Below are positions 34,801-42,858 of a stretch of 64,000 nucleotides of DNA, piece by piece (positions within the stretch are counted from its first letter, which is position 1; each line of letters starts with the position of its first letter). Below the pieces are notes generated by a model that did not search any database, had not been told where the DNA came from, and was given only the letters and a program-made list of their open reading frames with translations. Position numbers and translations under genes: made by a program. The stretch is from Leucobacter ruminantium (GTDB taxonomy: Bacteria > Actinomycetota > Actinomycetes > Actinomycetales > Microbacteriaceae), in NCBI RefSeq assembly GCF_017565705.1, contig NZ_JAGDYL010000005.1:124001-188000 (forward strand). The letters are read 5' to 3'.

Positions 34801-35463
34801 CTCCTCGCGAAGTCCGGGCTGACCCGCCAACAGGTCGACGATATCGTGGAGGGTGACAGCTTCGGACCGCTCGCGGCAGAGCTGCGCCGCGCGGACGCCT
34901 ACGGCTACCGCCCCGAAACAATGGTGCCGCTCCTCATCGCCGAGCGCCCGCTGCACGACGCAGAAGACCTCGGAGCCGTCATCCGAGCTCGCGTCCAAGG
35001 CGCGACTGCCTCCCGCACCGGATCGACCCGTTCCGTCGATCGCAGCCTCATCGTCGGTCTGATCCCGAGAGCCGAAGGGATCACCGACCCGGACATGCAG
35101 CGTGGCCTGACAGAGCGAGAGGAGTTCATCGAGAGCCGGGCGCACGCACTCGTCGATGCAGCACTCGCGCAACAGGCCGACTGGATTCGAGCTCTGGGAG
35201 AACCGCCACCCGAAAGGCAGCGAGGAACGTGGGTGCGATGCGCGGTCACGGTCGCAGCCTACCGTGACCGGCGCGGTTGGGGCGGCCAGCACCCTCTCGG
35301 CCCCCGGCCGCGAGGCACCTACGACAGGATCGGCTACGCTCGTGCCGCCCGCGCACTCTCCCGAGCTCAGGGGGCCGCGGTGAGAGAAACGGTCGATACC
35401 AGCGTCGCTCTCGCTCCGGAGGCGCAAGATGTCGAGCACGAGGCCCTGGGCCGGACGCTGTGA
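31864..35463 (+). CDS. MobF-family relaxase-helicase (TrwC/TraI-like)
   Basis: A 1199-residue protein that should nick the transfer origin and unwind the strand. The relaxase part (about 1-310) has the three-His site: H223 in YDHFDSR and H234-x-H236 in DPQLHTHVV. Candidate nucleophile tyrosines lie near the start (Y25, Y46, Y47). The helicase part has Walker A GPAGTGKT at 566-573 and a Walker B-like LVIVDEAS further on, with AHRAQGSTVDTAHAIV (UvrD-like) near 870. The likely true N-terminus is at an internal ATG (31882 or 31900), because MRVMSAGQGVAYLL matches the family start. It lies 15 kb from the other transfer genes. Confidence 0.9.
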   Translation: MSSKRHMTRMTMSMRVMSAGQGVAYLLNSVVVGDGDRDFTEPLTRYYSQAGTPPGEWMGSGLAGLGDGSINDGDVVTEEQLKLLVGQACDPITGKPLGRPWPRYRSLEERIEHRVNTLPSTMSTGERAEAASNIVEEERTRDARSPVAAFDHTFSVPKSVSALWAVADGGTQAQIVRAHHEAIREVLDLLERDVAMTRIGADAGAGSVAQVEVMGVVAAAYDHFDSRSSDPQLHTHVVIANRVQAVQDQKWRTLDGRPIHHAVVALSEHYNAVLADHLVRDLGVRWERRERGERRNPAYEIVGVDDELIQEFSSRSHDIERETDRLIEDYCDRHGRSPSRRTIIRLRAEATLRTRPDKEKHSLAELTDQWRTRASRVLGTDAPKWATALLRDGANGVPVLLRADEVPLDAIDQVAQTVVEIVGDKRSTWRRWNLYAEAARQLMDIRFASIVDREAVTGLIVDAAERASLQLSPPELTHSPAQFQRRDGTSVFRPKYGNLFSSTAVLDAEDRLLALTGILNAPTVSLRHAERAVARPTSSGHHLTPDQADAVTRVALSGRVLDVVVGPAGTGKTTTMVALRRAWEAEHGRGSVVALAPSSAAAEVLAAELRSRAENTAKWVWEHANCRWDFEPGQLVIVDEASMVGTHTLDRITAHAHAVGAKVLVVGDPAQMDAVDASGAFGLIARHLGASAAQLIAIHRFTHSWEPFATLALRTGQLSAIQTYKQHQRIIQGGYESMLDAAYAAWLRDTLAGRTSLMIAETEEAVTALNQRARMDRITAGLVRGDRGLALHDGTEASDGDLVITRKNDRRLRAGLSWVKNGDVWEVVTAHRDGSLTVNRAGRRRGMIRLPAAYVEEHLELAYSLTAHRAQGSTVDTAHAIVHSNQMTREALYVAMTRGRDENRMYIATDQFFLEEHQHRPPEEVSMEKILAGILRHAGAEKSAHETIELEQERWSTIAQVAAEYDTIAQVAQEARWIRLLAKSGLTRQQVDDIVEGDSFGPLAAELRRADAYGYRPETMVPLLIAERPLHDAEDLGAVIRARVQGATASRTGSTRSVDRSLIVGLIPRAEGITDPDMQRGLTEREEFIESRAHALVDAALAQQADWIRALGEPPPERQRGTWVRCAVTVAAYRDRRGWGGQHPLGPRPRGTYDRIGYARAARALSRAQGAAVRETVDTSVALAPEAQDVEHEALGRTL

Positions 35464-35644
35464 ACGGATGCCAACTCATGGGTTAGTTAAGGCCCGGTCG
35501 CAGCGGCCCAGGTTGCATATGAAACTGGGAGTAAGTTGAAAATGATCTACGCGTCGGGTGGCGAGCAGTCGGCGGAGGAGGCGATTCTATGAGAGGGCAG
35601 CGCGACCGCTCACGACTAAACAGCGCCAACCTCATTCTGGTCAG
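35464..35644. other. Gap with the relaxase-araC junction
   Basis: Bases 35464-35644 have no assured gene. Two short frames start here (ATG 35542 and ATG 35590), but neither gives a protein. The open frame of the AraC gene extends to GTG 35558. The base composition is less GC-rich than on either side, suggesting a junction of DNA of different origin. Confidence 0.35.
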
Positions 35645-36565
35645 ATGCAGATCTTGCTTCACGGCAAGAGCGATGAGCTCGTTGAGGGTAGCGCGGTAGC
35701 CGTGAGTCTCACATACGAACCATTCACCGACCTCGCGGATCCTGTCCTCTGCCTCGAGGCCTCCATTTTGAGCGGTGTCACTCCTCAACGATCTCCGAAC
35801 TTCAAGACAATGCTGCTCACCGTGGGGTCCTGTCTCTTCGTCGGTGACTTTCAACCCTTCCAAGCGGCTGCAGGAGATCTCCTGATCTTCCCGCCGGGGC
35901 TCGCCTGCGGCGGGCTGCCTCACTCGATGATGACGGCACATATTCTCTTCGTGCATCCGGAGTTCCTTGTCGATCAGGTCCGGTGGAATCGCCCGCTGAG
36001 CGCTCGGGGTCACGGTACAACCTATCGCGCGCTCACGCCGCCCGGCCGGCAACCGCTGGTCCTTCGCCCCGATCAAACACAGCTTGACCGCCTGCATCAG
36101 CTTTTTATCGAACTCGCCTCGCGACAGAGCGAAGCCCGCTCGATTCTGATCCCCGCGGCCGCAAAACTCATCTGGGCGATCGAGGGGCTCATTGCCCCGA
36201 AACTCTCCGGTCGGGTCGCCATCCTGGGCAGTCGACGGTGGATCCGTGACGAGGTCCAGGAAGCTGTACGCCTCATGCACCTGCGATTCAGAGAGAATCT
36301 CTTGATCAGCGAGATAGCGCAAACGGTCTCGATGTCCCAGGCAACCTTCCGTCGAGCCTTTCAGGTCGAAACCGGTCTCTCGCCTCTCGCCTACCTCCGG
36401 CGCATAAGACTCGCCCGCTTCGAGGAGCTCGTCGCCCACACCCGCCTCCCACTCGACGAAGCCGCCCGCATCGTGGGATGGTCACCTCCCCACGCCCGCG
36501 CGGTATTCCACCAAGAGCACGGTCTATCACCGCGCGCGTATCGTCGCGAACAAGGCCTCGAATGA
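35645..36565 (+). CDS. AraC-family transcription regulator
   Basis: About 306 residues. The N-terminal part resembles the AraC ligand-binding type (VAVSLTYEPF, GDLLIFPPGL), and the C-terminal hundred residues hold the two AraC HTH units (ENLLISEIAQTVSMSQATFRRAF, then LPLDEAARIVGWSPPHARAVF) and the usual LSPRAYRRE ending. The ligand is unknown. ATG 35645 is the most likely start, but there is no clear ribosome site, and GTG 35558 stays in frame. It is followed by a 570-bp stretch without a gene. Confidence 0.75.
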   Translation: MQILLHGKSDELVEGSAVAVSLTYEPFTDLADPVLCLEASILSGVTPQRSPNFKTMLLTVGSCLFVGDFQPFQAAAGDLLIFPPGLACGGLPHSMMTAHILFVHPEFLVDQVRWNRPLSARGHGTTYRALTPPGRQPLVLRPDQTQLDRLHQLFIELASRQSEARSILIPAAAKLIWAIEGLIAPKLSGRVAILGSRRWIRDEVQEAVRLMHLRFRENLLISEIAQTVSMSQATFRRAFQVETGLSPLAYLRRIRLARFEELVAHTRLPLDEAARIVGWSPPHARAVFHQEHGLSPRAYRREQGLE

Positions 36566-37136
36566 GCAGCCGCTCCACCACGTCAGACATCTCGGCCGTT
36601 GAGCACCCGAGTAGCCTCCACCGCTTGTGTCGATCGAGTCGCTGTGCAGAGAAAGCGTGCGAAGTCCAGGACAGCTTCGGGCTCGGAAGCAGTGTTCCCT
36701 CTGAAGGCCAGAACGGTGACGTGAGCGCTTTCTGGCAGACGCTGGCACCTGAGTGTTTCCAGTGCCGGAAGGTGCGCTCCGCTATAGCCTCCGAGTCGCT
36801 CAACGAGCAGCCGTGCTGGCTTGCGGGCGCCGCAGCACAAGACGGGGCGGGAGAGCACGAGTGTGATGCCGTCCGTTATTTATTCTCCTGGACTACTCAT
36901 GTGGCGCGAGGTGGTCGCCCGTACCGTCTCCTGCCGTGACCCGCCGTGGGCACTGCACTCGACGAGGGTGGTCAGGTCCAGAACGAGGCGGAACGGCGCT
37001 GGTGCTGATACATAGATTGTGCGCGACGAGGAAGATGCTGTTGTCTATCTGTGAGAAAGAGGGCACCATGCCGCCAGCTGGGATAAGCGGCTGGCCGGTA
37101 TGCGGGTGGGATGAGTTGCGGGATGGCCGGAGGCCC
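36566..37136. other. 571-bp stretch without a convincing gene
   Basis: Several overlapping frames up to about 90 codons exist on both strands, but none shows a ribosome site or a known domain. The best looking is leftward 36583-36858. GC content is lower than in neighbouring DNA. I read it as a decayed region between the mobile DNA and the GntR gene. Confidence 0.45.
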
Positions 37137-37793
37137 TCAAGGTAACTTCGAAAGCGGCGCGACCCGTTCGGTGTGCACATCGTTGATGTGCTTCCGCAGG
37201 CTCTCCGCGAATCTAGCGGGGTCACCGGCCTGCAGAGAGTGGACGAGTTCGCGGTGCTCGTCCAGGATGAGTTGGCACTGCTCGAGCAGTCGTGCCTCGA
37301 GTTTGAATAGCATGTAGCGCTGCCGGTCGGCGAGGCGGTCGCTGAGCTCGAGGAGCACCTGGTTGCCGCAGACCTCGACGAACGAGCGGTGGAAGGCCGT
37401 GGTCAGGTCGACAAAGCGGTGCACGTCCTGGGCCTCGAGTGCGGCCTGCTGCTCGGCGATCTGCTCCGTGAGCATCGCGGTGAGTGCGGCGATCTGCGAG
37501 CCGTCCGCGCGCTGCACGGCGGCGGATTCGAGGATGTAGCGGGTGTCGGAGAGGTCCGAGATCGCGCGATCGCTGAGACCCTTCACGAGCGCGCCCCGCT
37601 TAGGGTAGACCGTGATCCACTGCTCCTCCTGCAACCGGACGAGCGCCGCGCGAATGGGTGTGCGACTCATCGACAGTTCGGCGGCGAGCCCCGATTCCCC
37701 GAGCATCTCGCCGGTCTCGTAGCGCCCCTCGATGATGCCGTCGCGGATGTGCTCGTACGCGCGGACGGCCGCGGATTCGGGTTCATGCGCCAT
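37137..37793 (-). CDS. GntR-family regulator with FCD domain
   Basis: A 218-residue repressor or activator. The winged helix covers about residues 10-75 (YEHIRDGIIEGRYETGEML, then LSMSRTPIRAALVRLQEE), and an FCD ligand domain follows (YILESAAVQRA, FHRSFVEVCGN, DEHRELVHSLQAGD) with Asp and His residues that often bind a metal. ATG 37793 is chosen with GAGAGAGG upstream. It is divergent from the ApbA gene. Its likely operators are the three GGATTC-N5-GTATCC sites here; the effector may be a sulfur amino-acid compound, which is inference from the target genes. Confidence 0.85.
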   Translation of the reverse strand: MAHEPESAAVRAYEHIRDGIIEGRYETGEMLGESGLAAELSMSRTPIRAALVRLQEEQWITVYPKRGALVKGLSDRAISDLSDTRYILESAAVQRADGSQIAALTAMLTEQIAEQQAALEAQDVHRFVDLTTAFHRSFVEVCGNQVLLELSDRLADRQRYMLFKLEARLLEQCQLILDEHRELVHSLQAGDPARFAESLRKHINDVHTERVAPLSKLP

Positions 37794-37904
37794 GGATCGG
37801 GGCACCTCTCTCGCTCGAGCGTCGATTGCAGATGCAACTAGTATCCATGTTGGATTGCGGATTGCGAAAGTGCCGCCCGGCGGTCGGCGAGCAACCGAAT
37901 CTGG

Positions 37905-37924
37905 GATTCGGTTTGTATCCTAAA
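37905..37924 (+). promoter_or_regulatory. GGATTC-N5-GTATCC site upstream of the ApbA-like gene
   Basis: The sequence GATTCGGTTTGTATCCTAA contains the imperfect dyad GGATTC-N5-GTATCC. It matches the sites at 38987 and 60339 (TGGGATTCTTCTTGTATCCT). It lies about 130 bases before the ApbA start and is probably bound by the GntR protein. A related GTATCC...GGATTG stretch lies at 37841-37858 next to the gntR gene. Confidence 0.6.
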
Positions 37925-38053
37925 TGCCAGGTCGGATCCTCGCATCGCGCGAATCGTCTTGTAGTGGTCGGGCAGCGCGGCGGGCCGATGACGCCGCGTC
38001 GGTCGTGAACTTCATCCGGGCGCGTCCCGGGGTGCGGTGGGAGAGGAATGAAC

Positions 38054-38965
38054 ATGCGGATCCTCATCGTCGGCGCGGGGGCGACCGGCGGCGCGTTCGG
38101 GACGCTCCTGCAAGAAGCCGGGCGCGATGTTACCTATCTCGTGAGGGGAAGACGCGCCGCGGCGCTCCGGCAAGACGGCCTGCGACTCATCGCCCCGAGC
38201 GGCGAACGCACCCTACTGGTGCAGACGCTCATCGCAGGGGAGAAAGCCGCGCCGTTCGACCTGGTCCTCGTCGCGGTGAAGGCCGGCGCCCTGGAACACG
38301 CCATCACCGATCTGCGGGAGCACATCGACGCGGGCACTCGGATCCTGCCGATCCTGAACGGCATGGCCCACATGCGGAGGCTCGAGGAGGAGTTCCCCGG
38401 GCAGGTGATCGGCGGGAGCGCGAAAATCGTCGCGACGCTCGATGGCGACGCGGTGCGCCAGATGGAGGAATCCGCCTCGATCGCGATCGGCGCGATGGAG
38501 TCGGAGAACCTCTCCGACTTGGCGGCCGTGGAAGTGATCGGCCGGGTGCTCGACGTGCCCGGCATCGAGCTCACCGTGAGCGCCGACATCATGCGGGTGC
38601 TGTGGGAGAAGTGGGTGTTCATCGCCGCGCTCGGGGCCGTCACCTGCCTGTTCGGCGGGCCGATCGGGAGGATCATCGCCGCCGGCGGTCACGACCGGAT
38701 CGTGGAGACGCTCGAGAACCTGGAAGGGGTCGCAGAAGCCGCCGGCTACGCGCCGTCGGTGACCGGGCACGCTCAGGCTCACGGCATCCTCACCGAGCCG
38801 GAATCGACGCTCACCTCCTCGCTCTACCGCGACATCGAGGCGGGACACCCTTCCGAAGCCGAGCACATCCTCGGGGATCTCGCCCTGCAGGCGCAGGCGC
38901 TCGGCCGTCCGACGCCGATGCTCGACCTCGCACTGATCCGAATCCGGACGAGAGCGGACGGCTGA
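38054..38965 (+). CDS. ApbA/PanE-family 2-dehydropantoate-type reductase
   Basis: A 303-residue NADPH-dependent reductase. The N-terminal Rossmann motif GAGATGG is at about 8-14 and the C-terminal helical domain runs from about 170. The Lys in LWEKWVFIAALGAVTCLF and the Asn in ILPILNG are at family positions. Its true substrate (ketopantoate or another 2-oxo acid) cannot be set from sequence. ATG 38054 follows AGGA with proper spacing. It is preceded by the likely GntR operator at 37905. Confidence 0.85.
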   Translation: MRILIVGAGATGGAFGTLLQEAGRDVTYLVRGRRAAALRQDGLRLIAPSGERTLLVQTLIAGEKAAPFDLVLVAVKAGALEHAITDLREHIDAGTRILPILNGMAHMRRLEEEFPGQVIGGSAKIVATLDGDAVRQMEESASIAIGAMESENLSDLAAVEVIGRVLDVPGIELTVSADIMRVLWEKWVFIAALGAVTCLFGGPIGRIIAAGGHDRIVETLENLEGVAEAAGYAPSVTGHAQAHGILTEPESTLTSSLYRDIEAGHPSEAEHILGDLALQAQALGRPTPMLDLALIRIRTRADG

Positions 38966-38986
38966 ACGCTGGACACCAAGCCGTAG

Positions 38987-39006
38987 GATTCTTCTTGTAT
39001 CCTAGG
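38987..39006 (+). promoter_or_regulatory. GGATTC-N5-GTATCC site at the dsbA start
   Basis: GATTCTTCTTGTATCCTAGG ends about four bases before the ATG at 39010. It is almost identical to the site at 60339 on the other strand, 21 kb away. Its position over the start suggests repression, or a leaderless transcript that starts nearby. Confidence 0.65.
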
Positions 39007-39009
39007 GCG

Positions 39010-39747
39010 ATGGCCGCGCCCGCATCTTCCACCGTCCCCCTGCAGAAGTACCGTCGACTGAGGATCGTGACCTTCATCCTCCTCGCCGTGAGCGTGTTCC
39101 TGGGCATCGCCCTGTTCGCGCAGTCCACGAACCAGGGGGCGAAGACGGCCGCGGAGTCGATCCCGGAGATGGAGCAGCAAGGTCCCGACGACGCGGCGTA
39201 TGTGCGGAACGACCCGGAGGATCCGATGGCGCTCGGTGATCCGGACGCGCCCATCGTGCTCAGCGAGTGGACCGATCTGCGCTGCCCGTTCTGCGCCGTG
39301 TTCAACCGCGACACGCTCCCGGCGATCGTCGAGGAGTACGTGGACACCGGCAAGGTGCGCATCGAGGTCAACGACGTGTCCTACTTCGGCGACGAGTCGA
39401 CCGACGCCGCGATCGCGGCCCGCGCCGCCGGCAACCAGGGCATGTACTTCGAGTACCTGCACACCGTGTACGAAGCGGCCCCGGAGGACGGGCACCCGGA
39501 TATGCCACGCGACAAGCTCATCGGCTTCGCGAAGACGGCCGGGATTCCCGACCTCGACCGCTTCGAGCAGGACCTCGACGAGCCCGAGCTGCGGAAAGCC
39601 GTCGAGACGAACACCGCGCAGGCCCAGCAGCTCGGCGTGAGCGGGGTGCCCTTCTTCGTCGCAGGCGGACAGGCGATCTCCGGTGCGCAGCCGATCGAGA
39701 CGTTCCGCGAGTTCCTCGACGGCGCGCTCGCCGAGGCCGGGCAGTGA
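39010..39747 (+). CDS. DsbA-like membrane-anchored thiol oxidoreductase (first of three)
   Basis: A 245-residue protein. Membrane helix about 19-37, then an extracytoplasmic thioredoxin fold with C92-PF-C95 and a helical insert. A cis-Pro is in SGVPFFV, about residue 219. It belongs to the DsbA/thiol-oxidoreductase set used for disulfide formation or isomerisation in the envelope. No ribosome site is evident; the GGATTC-N5-GTATCC site lies just before the ATG. It ends in GTGA overlap with ccdA. Confidence 0.88.
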   Translation: MAAPASSTVPLQKYRRLRIVTFILLAVSVFLGIALFAQSTNQGAKTAAESIPEMEQQGPDDAAYVRNDPEDPMALGDPDAPIVLSEWTDLRCPFCAVFNRDTLPAIVEEYVDTGKVRIEVNDVSYFGDESTDAAIAARAAGNQGMYFEYLHTVYEAAPEDGHPDMPRDKLIGFAKTAGIPDLDRFEQDLDEPELRKAVETNTAQAQQLGVSGVPFFVAGGQAISGAQPIETFREFLDGALAEAGQ

Positions 39748-40571
39748 GCATCGGACTGCTCGGCGCGCTGCTCGGCGGCGTCCTCACGCTGCTGAGCCCG
39801 TGCTCGGTCATGCTGCTCCCGGCGTTCTTCTCCTACGCCTTCACCACACCCAGGCAGGTCGTCTCCCGCACCGGGATCTTCTACCTGGGCCTCATTACCA
39901 CGCTCGTGCCGCTCGGCATGCTCGCCGGCACGCTCGGCGCGTTCATCAACGAGCACCGCTTCGTCTTCGTCACGGTCGCTTCGATCGTTGTGATCGTGCT
40001 CGGCGCGATCATGCTGCTGAATCTCCCGTTCTTCCGCTTGCGTGGGGCATCGGGTCTTGACGGCACCTCCGGGGTGTCGGTGTACGCCCTCGGTACGGTC
40101 CACGGGCTCGCGGGCGTGTGCGCGGGACCGCTGCTCGGTGCCGTCCTCACCTACGCCGCGATGGGCGGCAACGCGGTCTACGGCGGCCTCGTGCTGCTGG
40201 TCTTCGCCGCGGGCATGGCGCTGCCGTTGCTGATCCTCGCGCTGCTCTGGGGGCGGATCCCCGCAGTGAAAAGGCTCGTGCGACCGCGCGAGATCAGGAT
40301 CGGGCCGTGGCGCAACACCTGGACCGGGGTGATCGGCGGCGTGCTCACGATCGCGATCGGCGTGTTCCTTCTCGCCACGCACGGCACCACTTCGCTCGGC
40401 GGGATCCTCGGCGCCACCGATCAGGTGCGGCTCGAGGGCACGGTGCTCGGCGCGACCGGGAAGGCGTCGGATCTGTGGGTGTTGCTCGGCGCGGTGGTCA
40501 TCAGCGGAGGAGTGCTGCTCTTCGTACGCATGAGCAGGCAGCGCGCGAAAGCACCGGCGCTCGAGGAGTAG
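39744..40571 (+). CDS. ccdA: CcdA-like thiol transporter (first copy)
   Basis: A 275-residue membrane protein with about six or seven helices that moves reducing power from cytoplasmic thioredoxin to the envelope. It has the two Cys sites of the family: LLSPCSVMLLP near residue 20 and GVCAGPLLGAVL near 125. GTG 39744 overlaps the dsbA stop. The pair would keep the partner DsbA reduced, acting as an isomerase or reductase. A second dsbA-ccdA pair is at 42859. Confidence 0.88.
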   Translation: MSIGLLGALLGGVLTLLSPCSVMLLPAFFSYAFTTPRQVVSRTGIFYLGLITTLVPLGMLAGTLGAFINEHRFVFVTVASIVVIVLGAIMLLNLPFFRLRGASGLDGTSGVSVYALGTVHGLAGVCAGPLLGAVLTYAAMGGNAVYGGLVLLVFAAGMALPLLILALLWGRIPAVKRLVRPREIRIGPWRNTWTGVIGGVLTIAIGVFLLATHGTTSLGGILGATDQVRLEGTVLGATGKASDLWVLLGAVVISGGVLLFVRMSRQRAKAPALEE

Positions 40572-40651
40572 CCGACATCCCAGTCGACCGGGCTCGTGTC
40601 CGGTGATCAGATCGCCGCGGGGCGCCCGCGGCGCAACAGAGAGGACAGCAG

Positions 40652-41947
40652 ATGACGCAGCCGAAGTGGCGGTTCGAGACCGCGCAGATCCACGCCGGGG
40701 CCGAGGTCGACCCGGTCACCCAGTCGCGGATCACCCCGATCTATCAGACGACCTCCTACGTCTTCGACGACGCGAAGCAGGCGGCTGACCGGTTCTCCCT
40801 GTCGGTGCCGGGAAACATCTACACGCGCATGATGAACCCGACAACTGCGGTGCTCGAGGATCGCATCGCCGCGCTGGAGGGCGGCAGCGCGGCGCTCGCG
40901 CTCGCCAGCGGCCAGTCGGCGGAGATGATCGCGGTGCTCAACGTCGCCGGCGCCGGCGATCACATCGTGTCGGCGTCGGGCATCTACGGCGGCACGTACA
41001 ACCTCTTCGCCCACACCTTCGCGAAGCTCGGCATTGAGACGACGTTCATCACCGATCAGGACGACCTCGATGAGTGGCGGCGGGCGGTCCGCCCGAACAC
41101 CAAGCTGTTCTTCGCCGAGTCGATCGGCAACCCGACCACCGCGGTCCTCGACACCGAGGGGATCGCCGGGGTCGCGCATGAGGCGGGCGTCCCGTTCATC
41201 GTCGACAACACGATCGCGACGCCGTACCTGTACCGTCCGCTCGAGCACGGCGCGGATCTCGTGATCCACTCGGTGACGAAGTTCCTCGGCGGGCACGGCG
41301 CCGTGCTCGGCGGCGTCCTCGTCGACGGCGGGGTGTTCCCCTGGACGCGGCACGCGGACAAGTTCCCCGGCCTCACCACGCCCGACGACTCCTACCACGG
41401 CGTCACGCACACCGAGGCGTTCGGGGAGTCGCTCGCGTTCATCATGAAGGCCCGCGTGCAGCTGCTGCGCGACCTGGGGCCCGCGATCGCGCCGCAGAGC
41501 GCCTGGCAGCTGCTCCAGGGCGTCGAAACCCTGTCCGTGCGCATGCGGCAGCACGTTGCGAACACGCAGGTCGTCGCGGAGTGGCTCGAAGCGCACCCGC
41601 AGGTCGAGCGCGTGCACTACGCCGGGCTGACGTCCTCGCCGTGGCACGAGCGCGCCGGCCAGGTGCTGCCCGACGGTGTCGGGGCGGTGCTGTCCTTCGA
41701 GATCGCCGGCGGGCTTGAGGCCGGCATCTCGGTGGTGAACCACGTCGAGCTGTTCAGCCACCTCGCGAACATCGGCGACGTGCGCTCGCTCATCATCCAC
41801 CCCGCCTCGACCACGCACTCCCAGCTCACCCCGGAGCAGCTCGCCGAGACCGGAGTTGCCCCCGGACTCATCCGCCTGTCGGTCGGCCTCGAGCACACCG
41901 ATGACCTTATCGCCGACCTCGAGCAGGCCTTCCAGCAGGCCCGCTGA
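40652..41947 (+). CDS. metY: O-acetylhomoserine sulfhydrylase / cystathionine-gamma-synthase-like enzyme
   Basis: A 431-residue PLP enzyme that makes homocysteine (or cysteine) from O-acetylhomoserine and sulfide. PLP Lys is in IHSVTKFLGGHG, and the substrate segment NPTTAVLEDRIAALEGG is typical of the Cys/Met-metabolism PLP family. GAGAGGA precedes ATG 40652. It lies 80 bases after ccdA and may be transcribed with it. It fits the region's sulfur theme and uses the sulfide that the CstR-controlled genes handle. Confidence 0.88.
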   Translation: MTQPKWRFETAQIHAGAEVDPVTQSRITPIYQTTSYVFDDAKQAADRFSLSVPGNIYTRMMNPTTAVLEDRIAALEGGSAALALASGQSAEMIAVLNVAGAGDHIVSASGIYGGTYNLFAHTFAKLGIETTFITDQDDLDEWRRAVRPNTKLFFAESIGNPTTAVLDTEGIAGVAHEAGVPFIVDNTIATPYLYRPLEHGADLVIHSVTKFLGGHGAVLGGVLVDGGVFPWTRHADKFPGLTTPDDSYHGVTHTEAFGESLAFIMKARVQLLRDLGPAIAPQSAWQLLQGVETLSVRMRQHVANTQVVAEWLEAHPQVERVHYAGLTSSPWHERAGQVLPDGVGAVLSFEIAGGLEAGISVVNHVELFSHLANIGDVRSLIIHPASTTHSQLTPEQLAETGVAPGLIRLSVGLEHTDDLIADLEQAFQQAR

Positions 41948-41957
41948 GGCGCAGAGC

Positions 41958-42000
41958 GGCCCGCCCGCCCGTCTCGGACGATCCGGACGGGCGGCGGGCC
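41958..42000 (+). terminator. Terminator after metY
   Basis: GC-rich near-perfect stem (GGCCCGCC..GCCCGTC at 41958-41973; GACGGGC..GGCGGGCC at 41986-42000) with a 12-base loop, ending in TCTAT. It lies ten bases after the metY stop codon. Confidence 0.75.
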
Positions 42001-42093
42001 TCTATCCTGCAGCGCGGACTCACCCCGCACACGTCGGCGGGGATCGCTACGCCAGTCTGGGTGTGCGTAAAGGGCTGCCCTGCGGCCTTCACG

Positions 42094-42687
42094 TCACCCT
42101 TCTTCGACCGGTCGCAGGCCGACGAACTTCATCTTGTCCTCGCCGTAGAAGCAGGTCTGCAGGGCGAGATCGCCGTCGAGGCCTTCGAGGTCGTCGATCG
42201 TCGCCCAGACCTGCGGGGTGTGGCGGATGTCGATGACTTCGTACACCTGGTCGCTGTCGGTCATGCGGATGTGCTGGCCGATCTCCCAGGGCAAGAGCAC
42301 GTCGCCTTGGCAGCCGTTGTGTGCGGCCCAGACCGGTGGGACGCGGGATTCGTCGTAGGAGGTCATGTGGGTGAACGTGCCGTCGCAGCTGTCGAGTTCC
42401 GCGACATCCCCGGTTCTGCCGAGTGTGACGGTCGGCAGTTCGCCGAAGACGTCCTCCCTCACCCCGGCGACGGTCTTCGTGACCTCGGTCTTGATCGTGC
42501 CATACGTGCGCTCGACCTCGTTCGGTGCGATGAGGAGCGCGGTGAGGAGCACCGCGCCAGCTGCGAGGAGCACGACACCGAACCCGGTCAGCCCTCGCTG
42601 CGCGCGGCGCACTTTCGGGGAGCGCTGATCCGCTGCAGCCGGTCTCGTCGGGGGTGCAGGGTGGGTGGTCTCCTGCAGGCAGTCCAT
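42094..42687 (-). CDS. Sortase-like membrane-anchored protein
   Basis: A 197-residue protein with one membrane helix (about residues 34-53) and a C-terminal domain like class E/F sortases: PPVWAAHNGC (H123), GDVLLPWEIGQHI and ALQTCFYGEDKM (C179), then R192 (GLRP). Sortases attach proteins to cell wall. It could be a degenerate sortase of unknown target or a redox-sensitive relative. It lies opposite to the dsbA gene at 42859; no LPxTG substrate is seen nearby. The start ATG 42687 is chosen; GTG 42690 is also possible. Confidence 0.6.
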   Translation of the reverse strand: MDCLQETTHPAPPTRPAAADQRSPKVRRAQRGLTGFGVVLLAAGAVLLTALLIAPNEVERTYGTIKTEVTKTVAGVREDVFGELPTVTLGRTGDVAELDSCDGTFTHMTSYDESRVPPVWAAHNGCQGDVLLPWEIGQHIRMTDSDQVYEVIDIRHTPQVWATIDDLEGLDGDLALQTCFYGEDKMKFVGLRPVEEG

Positions 42688-42758
42688 CACGGCGCAGTAC
42701 CCCTTTCCGCCCCTCGGATCACCAGTCTGGATCGATTCGCATGGAACTCGGAGGGTTT

Positions 42759-42790
42759 ACTATGCGAGATAGTTTACTATCGCACATAGT
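42759..42790 (+). promoter_or_regulatory. Double BlaI-type operator before dsbA-ccdA
   Basis: Two sites in tandem, ACTATGCGAGATAGT (42759-42773) and ACTATCGCACATAGT (42776-42790), themselves arranged as a nearly perfect inverted repeat. They match the ACTAT-N5-ATAGT sites at 44492 and 47783. It is the likely binding place of the BlaI-family protein encoded at 48392. Confidence 0.8.
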
Positions 42791-42858
42791 AAGTCCGTTG
42801 ACGTTCAGAACCTTCACAGCCCGCCGGCGCGGGAGAGTGGAGGCCGCGAAGGAGAAGC

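Noticed and set aside
36583-36858. 91-codon leftward frame as a gene
   Set aside because: It reads somewhat like protein, but there is no ribosome site, no known domain, and the surrounding stretch looks decayed.
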